Origin: Acanthococcus lagerstroemiae | Lineage: Eukaryota > Arthropoda > Insecta > Hemiptera > Eriococcidae | NCBI GenBank assembly: GCA_031841125.1 | Contig: CM063108.1 | Coordinates: forward strand, 52,164,122 to 52,228,121 | DNA: 64,000 nucleotides | Direction of reading: 5' to 3' | In this document: piece by piece, positions 57,345 to 64,000 of the stretch | Layout of the letters: every line of letters starts with the position of its first letter | How positions within the stretch are numbered: position 1 is the first letter of the stretch | Notes under the pieces: model-generated | Told to the model about the DNA's origin: nothing | The model's database searches: none | What the model saw: only the letters and a program-made list of their open reading frames with translations | Program-made: the position numbers and the translations under genes

Positions 57345-59463
57345 GGTCTCGCTTTTCACCCAGCCACCCAGTTCTGGGTATGAGCGTTGGTCAAATCTAA
57401 CCAAGTTTTTCTGTTTGCGGCCTTCTGTGCCCAGTTGGGGCTGGCCACCGCGAGCACCTCATCTACCCACCTTTTCGATGGTCTCTCAACTTTGTGTTTT
57501 CCCTCGCCCGGGATCCAGAAAGCGGCAACTCTGTTCCATTTCAATCTGGATTCTCTCGCAAAATGCCCTGCATAGTTAAATTTTAGCTTTTTGATGATCG
57601 TGACAATGGTTCTAGTTTTTGTTTTGATGAACAATTCCGAAACACGAATTTTGTCCCTTAATCTTATGCTCGATATATTCCTTAGCCTGGCGCGTTGCGT
57701 TGTTTCCATTTTATGTATTTGGTTATTAGTATAGGCCCACGTTTGTACCCCGTAGGTCAGTACCGGGTAGACAGTACTTTCAAGTATTTTTATTTTAGAT
57801 AGCAGTTTGAGTTTCCCCTTAAGAATATCCATTTGGGTCCAGAACGCCTCTCAGGCTTTGGCTTGCCTGATTTTGATTTCGTTTTTAGTTTTATTGTCTA
57901 TGGTCATGTTTTGGCTTAGATACTTATAATCTTACTATTTCGATATTGTTATTCTTCATACTAATCTGATCAAAATGTGTTAGTCACAATTTTGGTTTCA
58001 TCACAGTTAATTGTTAGACCAAACTTTTTGCGCTCTCTCTCTCTCTCTCCCTCCCTCCCTCCCTCCCTCCTCAAATCCTCCACCATTGCTTCAAGTTCCT
58101 TGCTGTTTTTCCCTATAATAACAATGTCGTCAGGAAATCTCAAGTGATTTAGGTATTTATACTTGCCAACAGCGTACTTTAGCCCCATTTTTAGTTCTTT
58201 ACCCCTCCAGTCCACCTTTCTAAAACTTTCTTCCAGTACTGCATTGAAAACGTTAGGAAATAGCGGATCACCCTGTTAGACACCTCTCCTAATGTTGAAC
58301 TTCTTTTCATTTCCATCCTATCTGATGATAGCTTCCGATTTGGAATAGATTTCTTTCAAAACTTCAACTATCCCCCAGTGAACTCCTTCAGTTCTTAATG
58401 TTATCCAAATTTTATCATGATAGTGAATGGAAAGCTGTATGAAAGTCTATGAACATGACTGCTACCTGGCATTAAAATTCTTTCGACTTTTCAAAAACCT
58501 GCCCTACAGTATGGATGTGATCACTAATGCTGTACTTTTTCCTAAGACCCGCCTGATGTTCGTGAGGTTGTTGGGCGTCTAGAAGTAAATCAATTCTATG
58601 TTTAAAAATTTTCATAAATGTTTTACAAACATTGGATGAGAGACTGATAGGTCGACAGTTATTAATATCGTCTCTATCTCTTTTTTTGTGTAGAAGTATA
58701 ATATCAGAGAGGTGCCACTGTTCTGGCGAGCGACCCGAGGAGAGTATGCAGTTGAATATCGCTGCTAACGGGGTCGATAGAACTTTATTGAATATTTTTA
58801 GATGCGTATTGTCTATCCCGTCCGGCCCCGAGGCACTGTTGGTCTTAAGGGAGTTGAGTGTCTCGTATACTTCTTTATCTTGAATAATGGGTATGTCGCT
58901 CAGGTCACCGTGGTGCCCGGTTCCCCTGTTGAGGTCTATCGTCTGTTCCGGTCCTTCCCTGTCGTCTTCGTAGAGTTTTTGATAAAATTTGTTAGCTGTA
59001 TTGGCAATTAATTTTCTATCCCAGACTGGTTTTCCTTTTTCATTTTTGATTTTTGGTAGAAGCCACTTCCCTTTAGCGAATGTTTTTTTCATCTGTCTTG
59101 TTGATTCTATAGGTATAATTTCTTTAATTGTTGCCTGTTCGAATGACTGAACGTCGTTCCTAATTTTCATTTTGATGAGTTTTGTAACTTCGACTAGTTC
59201 TAGTTGTTCGTTTTTGGAAAGATTGATTTTCTGTTTTAGTTCTGTTCTTTTGGCTATAAGGTTTTTGGTTTCTATGGTAAGCTTGTAATTGGTTCTTAGT
59301 TGATTTTTCCTTATGCCAAACTTGTTACTGGCGTTTACTACAGAGGACATCAGTATATTGTAATTACCTTGAAGATTGTTAGTATTCAGTTTAGTCCAGC
59401 CAATCTGGTCGACAATGTCGACTATAAACTTTTTGGCTTCCTGTCTATCGCTAATTGGGAATT
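57345..59463 (-). pseudogene. RTE-like non-LTR retrotransposon, reverse transcriptase to C-terminus
   Basis: From 59463 downward: a linker (DRQEAKKFIVDIVDQIGWTK), then the reverse transcriptase with SASGPDGIDNTHLKIFNKVL, WHLSDIILLHKKRDRDDINN and RPISLSSNVCKTFMKIFKHR, HEHQAGLRKKYSISDHIHT. Next comes a frame-shifted part with RRGV-stop-QGDPLFPNVFNA, where a stop replaces the usual Arg, and NHLRFPDDIVIIGKNSKE, where the catalytic F-x-D-D box keeps both Asp. The C-terminal part is intact as a frame (57356-57832), with YPVLTYGVQTWAYTNNQ and RPSKRWVDEVLAVASPNW. The endonuclease half is missing. A CT/CCCT microsatellite (58031-58071) has expanded inside it. Dead, but relatively young judging by the long open frames. 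Confidence 0.9.
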
Positions 59464-61788
59464 ATTTTGTTAGTGGCTAGATCTTTGCGGATTTCCCTTG
59501 CTATGAGCACCACATAGGAAAATTAATATCTTAGGTGGACAAGGCGGGTAGAGGTATCTCAAAAGATTCTGAGAGGGGAGGAGAGAGTCTAACCAAGTCG
59601 AGCACCCCATGAGAAGAATAAAATTGTCGCCTATATCATGACCTGACTGCAGCTAAATAGCTTCTTCTTGTTATTTCAATCAGTTTTCACGTATGCCTTA
59701 CTCTTGCTGATTTCAACTCCCGGTTGTGATTCGGGTTTCACGTCTCACCCTACTTGTCCCTTGGTTTTTCAATTGATTCTCCTTGATTTGTATAATTGAT
59801 TTGTACCACGGTGTTTACTGCGTCTTTTGTCGGGTTCTTGGTGTTTTAACCCGTTTTTTGGCTAGTTTTTGGACGGGGTTTTCAATGAAAATGAAAAATT
59901 GACAGCCTTCCACCTTCCTTTATTCTCAAGACACGCTCGGTATACATATGCATACTTACACTTTTCGAATGTGTGTAAACACGTCGGTCTCTCTGTTTTT
60001 CTCCCCTCTCCCTCCCACTACGAAAACATAATGAAGTGTAATGTCTAGAGAGATTATTCCGAAGCCAGTATCGTTATTAAAGTTTTTATGAAGAGTCTCA
60101 GTACCTAAGTTGATCTTGTAAAGTCTGAGTTTCAACCAAGTCTCAATGATTATTTATTTATTTGTATTTAAGTCCCCCCCCCCCAACGGGTGCCAGAAGG
60201 TCCCATTGACAGGGAGGGACAATAGTTAAAATATATAATAATTATTCTTGAAAACAAAAACAAAAAAATAATAATAAATAAAAATAAGAAAAAAAAACAA
60301 CAAAAATACTTTTCGAAGGAAGGGTGGGAGATAAAGAAGAAGGAAAATATGACAGAAAGATGGAGGGGAGACAGGCACCAATCAAGGGCAGAGCGGGGGC
60401 TGAGGGGTTGGATTCTTATTGGAGTTTGGAAACTCGTAAAGTTCTGATGAGTCCTAAGCTCTTCACATTGTTTGAATGCATCTTATTGAATCTTAATGAG
60501 TTTCAAATGAGTCTGGTGAGTTGTGAAGAGCCTGAAAAGCACCTAAATTACGTTATAGCTTAGTCAGAGTAAGTTGAAAGTTTCTAAATGAATTTCAAAG
60601 GAGTCTGACTAGTCTTGACGAGCGCTAAGAGCGGCAGAATGAGTCTTAGTATAGCCGAAATCACCCATAGTAAGTTACTAGGGGCCCAGGGGGGTTGTTT
60701 TAAAATTAAATTGAGAATTATCTTTTGACTTGATGTTTGTAACGGATTATCAAATCTGGAAGTACCCGCTTCAAAACGTGTATCGCGATCCTGTTCTTTC
60801 TCTTTGAATTGGAAGTCACGAAATCGTTGCAATTCAAATCAACACACTGATGAAGCAAATCGACAATGGGCGATGGTGTGCCAAGTTTACAAGAAGTCGT
60901 TTACCAATGAGGAAAGATTGGCTTTCGTGATCACCACGTGTGTTTAGTAGATATTTTATATGCTTTTACAACTGGGTATGCTTGTTTGAAAACTTCATCG
61001 AGTTTGATTTCACTGGATGAAGTCCACTCCACGCGAGTTCCATAAAGTGTCCCCAAAAAACATCGGAAAAGCTGCAGTTGTAGAAGAAGGTTCGTACCTG
61101 TATGAGCATGACAGGCAATTTTCGAATGACAATAAGCGCGAACCCAGCATCGTGAACGATTTCACGTTTGAACTTTTGCAGACTGAGAAAATCGCATTAA
61201 CTCCTCGAAATTATATTCAGTACACCAAATCTCTTATCATTTCGAAGCTGTTTCTGTCGCTTAAACGGTGCGTCACTTGCCGGGGTAAATAAAGACAAAT
61301 TACCATAAGCTGTAGAGCGAGCATGGTGCCGACGACGTAAAATTAAAAGGAGACCGAGCCTATTTTACATGTGGCGTGGTTATAAACTTTCTTCCAACAA
61401 AAAAAAAAAAAAAGTACCCACCTAAGTAAAAGTAAAATAAATCTCGACTGCACAAGCCACATGCGGCCTCCGAACCCGCGGTAACACGTTGCCAGCTTAG
61501 TTCTGTTCCTTTGCACGGCAAAATGGAAAAATTTAATTTTTCAAATGCGGGAAGCCCTTTTGCAGCTTCGTCTTGTGGAATGTAAAAAATTATAGCTGAT
61601 ACAATGCCATATGCGTACGTTTTGCAATGGGCTGCAGGGCGGTGACCAACTAGAAATACTCGAGCATAGATAAAGAAAAAGAATATTGAATGAATTCGTG
61701 TCGTTAATTTAATTCTGTACTCAGTTCTGCTCAGTTATTAAAAGCCTGTGCGAGATCGTCGCAATTTTAAGGTCTTCGAAGTACCACC
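59464..61788. other. no recognisable gene
   Basis: ATTATTTATTTATTTGTATT (60148-60167) then a C run could be the A-rich tail of a minus-strand retroelement with the body beyond, but no coding part is visible. GAGTCT/GACTCG-rich sequence (60090-60140, 60420-60660) resembles the repeat at 3945. A 91-codon frame at 61017-61292 has no recognised motif. Confidence 0.4.
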
Positions 61789-61975
61789 AGAGTTGCGGTC
61801 TGGCTGAGTGGTATCGTATCCGATGCGGGGGGTTGATTCTCAGCGCTTGGAAGCTAAATCATCAGGTTTCGTCTCTCTGCAACATCCTTGCGAACAAAGC
61901 GACCGCAGTACTAGTGAAGGTAGATAGATAGCGTACTCTACAGCTCCCTGGTAGTTCTCAAGAACAAGGCATTAT
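61789..61975 (+). mobile_element. tRNA-headed SINE fragment
   Basis: A-box TGGCTGAGTGG (61801-61811) matches the tRNA consensus closely. The B box is degenerate (GGTTGATTCTC, 61831-61841). Their separation is about 15 bases shorter than in a tRNA, as if the anticodon arm were deleted. A GATAGATAG stretch lies in the body. The 3' end is uncertain. Confidence 0.5.
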
Positions 61976-61988
61976 ACTCACAGAATAT

Positions 61989-62224
61989 ATCGATGGAGTT
62001 GCGCAAGAAGAGCCAATCTGATATTTTCGATTTGTAAGTTCCAGCAGTTTTTCGCATCTGCAGTATCAAACAGTGAGTGCCAGTCAACTAGGGCTAAACT
62101 ACGCGATTCAATTTGACCCCGGCAGATTGGCCCTCATGACCTGATCACTGCAAATGCGAAAAATTACTTCAACTCGTTGATAGAAAATATCAGATTGGCG
62201 CCCTTCTTGCGCAACACCATCGAT
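61989..62224. repeat. inverted repeat at the 5' side of a LINE relic
   Basis: 61989-62063 and 62148-62224 are about 75-bp inverted copies (ATCGATGGAGTTGCGCAAGA against TCTTGCGCAACACCATCGAT), with roughly 80% identity and an 84-bp spacer. The right arm is the start of the readable endonuclease coding region, so the left arm is an inverted duplicate of LINE sequence. Confidence 0.75.
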
Positions 62225-63294
62225 ATTACCACCAGTATCTGAAGGATTAAGTTAAAACTAATCTCTATCTTCTTCAAAAAGAACACTAAAAGAAGATGGT
62301 CCTGGAGGTCACCAAATAGAGCTACTAAAAGTGAGATCGACCATGCCCTAATAAATGACTTGTCAGTAGTAGCCAACTACGACTTCCTTACAACCCTGCA
62401 ATTTTCCTCTGACCACAAGCCTGGAAGATGCACACTTAAATTTGTATCGCAAACTGAAGCACTCATCTCAAGCAAAAAAGAAAAAAGTCTGAAGCAAGTA
62501 ATACGTTTGTACAAGATTCCAGAGGCAATCCAGAAAATGAAAAACCCTCTTGCCGAAAGGTCTCCCTGAGACACGGGGAGCGCATAAAGCTTATACAACC
62601 TTTTGGAAAAACTCATTCATGAGACTGCCAATGAGTTTGGCTCTCAGAAGAAGAGTCTAAGTACGGATGACAAAATTAGCGTAGGGACCAAAAAACTCAT
62701 TCTAAGGAGAGCCAAACTCAGAAGCAAACAAAACAAAACAGCGAGGGAAAAAATTAAATTAACAGAGATGAGTAAACTCACCAAAAGAGGTTAGGGAAGA
62801 CTGGAATGCGTATGAAGAGAAGATAGTGAGCGAAACACTAAAAGAAAGCTGGTCCGCAAAAAAGGTGGCAGAAAGAATTAGCAAAGGTAAAAGCCTCCTT
62901 ACTAAACTGAATGCAAGTGATTGTGCAAATGTGTACAATAGAGCAGACATTATTGAGCTAGCAACAAAATTTTATAAACATCTTTATTCAGCGAGGGCCT
63001 TGAGAGTGAAGAGGGGGAGGAAAATGTAGTTGCTGAACATCCTCCTGTCACCCCTGACCATGAACCTGTATCACCCTTCCTGGAAGAAGAGTACTCGAGG
63101 CAGTCAAAAAATTATGAAAACCAACAAAGCACCATGGCCGGACGGCATCGAAAACGAGATAATAAAATCACTGGCTGAAGGGATAGTACCCACAATAACC
63201 AACATTTTCAACAAAATCTTAAGAGGCGACGATATACCAGATAGCTGGGGACTCTGGGAAATGATACTCCTATTCAAGAAGGGCAATCAATCGG
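62164..63294 (+). pseudogene. RTE-like retrotransposon relic, endonuclease end and start of reverse transcriptase
   Basis: Plus-strand translation in shifting frames: the end of an apurinic-type endonuclease (RRWSWRSPNRATKSEIDHAL, then TTLQFSSDHKPGRC with the conserved S-D-H), a long charged linker (SVGTKKLILRRAKLRSKQNK; SKGKSLLTKLNASD; ELATKFYKHLYS), and the first reverse transcriptase blocks (TNKAPWPDGIENEIIKSLAE; ILRGDDIPDSWGLWEMILLF then KKGN). Homology stops abruptly at about 63294, where a satellite-like repeat begins. It overlaps in content with the element at 57345-59463 but is a different family (low identity in the shared PDG region). Non-functional. Confidence 0.85.
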
Positions 63295-63295
63295 G

Positions 63296-64000
63296 GGTAC
63301 GTTTCCCCAGCCCCCCCTTTTTCGCCGAAACTGTCAAATATGACCTTAATGAATTGTACTCGAATTGTACCGAAATGTACCAACCATTAAATGAATTGTA
63401 CCTCGCTCCTTTGAGAGATATTAGCGGGGTACGCTCGGGGGGGCTGGGGAAACGGTAGCCCCCCCTTGGTGGAAAAATTGGGCAAATGCAGGCTAAATGA
63501 ATTGTACTCGAATTGTACCGAAATGTACCAGCCATAAAATGATTTGTACCAACCCGCTCCTCGAGATATAAGGGGTACTTTCCGGGGGGGGGGCTGGGGA
63601 AACGGTAGGGTTGTCATTATGACCCCTATCGAAAATGGTTGTTTCTCATCCAAAATGAATTGTACCGAAATGTACCAACGATATTTTTCCATTTCCCGCA
63701 TTTCTGCCCCCTCCCCTGACTACCACTTCAAACACCCTTCTACTCGTACTATCAGAAATGAAGATTGATGATTGGGAACTCTCTTATCGGAAATGAACTG
63801 TACTCGAATTGTATCGAAATGTACCAGCCATAAAATGATTTGTACCAACCCACTCCTCGAGATATAAGAGGGTTCATTCCGGGGAGGGGGGGGGGCGCTG
63901 GGGAAACAGTAGGGTTTTCATTATGACCCCTATCGAAAATGGTTGTTTCTCATCCAACATGAATTGTACCGAAATGTACCGACGATATTTTTCCATTTCC
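63296..64000. repeat. satellite-like tandem repeat at the right edge
   Basis: Units contain GAATTGTACTCGAATTGTACC, ATGTACCAGCCATAAAATG (partly), CTCCTCGAGATATAAG, a G run with CTGGGGAAAC, and GACCCCTATCGAAAATGG. The best-matched pair lies at 63497-63700 and 63790-64000, about 295 bp apart; a shorter unit starts at 63350. The left boundary (GTTTCCCCAGCCCCCC) is the complement of the internal GGGGCTGGGGAAAC, so the repeat begins with an inverted piece. The array runs off the window. Confidence 0.75.

Noticed and set aside
1..64000. CRISPR array, rRNA genes or prokaryotic operons
   Set aside because: No regularly spaced identical repeats, no rRNA signature and no run of adjacent long open frames were seen on either strand.

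Overview
This window is AT-rich eukaryotic nuclear DNA. Very little of it codes. Exons are short, introns run to several kilobases, and GT/AG splice sites, poly(A) tracts and microsatellites are present. The mobile elements (hAT elements and MITEs, RTE-like and RNase H-bearing non-LTR retrotransposons, gypsy-type integrase, tRNA-headed SINEs, a Penelope-like element) point to an arthropod, most likely an insect. The sequence does not fix the species. No bacterial-type operon, CRISPR array, rRNA gene or intact tRNA gene was seen.

Host genes. Three plus-strand exons (9090-9273, 15113-15170, 22940-23290) join with matching reading phase into the last 196 residues of a protein that I do not recognise. 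It is acidic, then has a short E-F-F motif, then charged helix and Gln/Tyr-rich tail. On the minus strand, 46714-46895 is the last coding exon of a second unrecognised gene. Other possible exons (2605-2931, 26142-26210, 29281-29320) are weaker.

Mobile DNA, left to right. SINE at 2.9 kb with a 12-bp target duplication; two inverted-orientation copies of one hAT MITE at 6.6 and 12.1 kb; a nest of short-motif elements and a non-LTR RNase H tail at 10.3-11.9 kb; several MITEs at 15.8-18.5 kb; a 691-bp hAT MITE at 20.3 kb; two copies of a 230-bp palindromic element (17.4 and 24.2 kb); a gypsy-type integrase relic at 27.2 kb; an RTE-like insertion with a 26-bp target duplication inside another short-motif element at 30.8 kb; a pogo-like MITE at 32.1 kb; a perfect 37-bp-arm hairpin at 37.5 kb.

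From 38.6 to 45.4 kb a gag-protease relic of an LTR element abuts a 5.1-kb hAT transposon with perfect 8-bp target duplications. That transposon itself contains a 2.6-kb element, which contains a 162-bp hAT MITE. At 47.6-48.6 kb lies a truncated Penelope-like element: the C-terminal end of its reverse transcriptase and a GIY-YIG endonuclease, bounded by inverted terminal repeats that each carry a hammerhead ribozyme fold. From 56.6 kb to the right edge there are three non-LTR reverse transcriptase relics, two SINEs and a satellite-like tandem repeat.

The most notable signals are the paired hammerhead ribozymes in the Penelope-like element, the three-level nested DNA transposons, and a recurring architecture in which MITE interiors consist of many degenerate iterations of a short motif also found near their termini.
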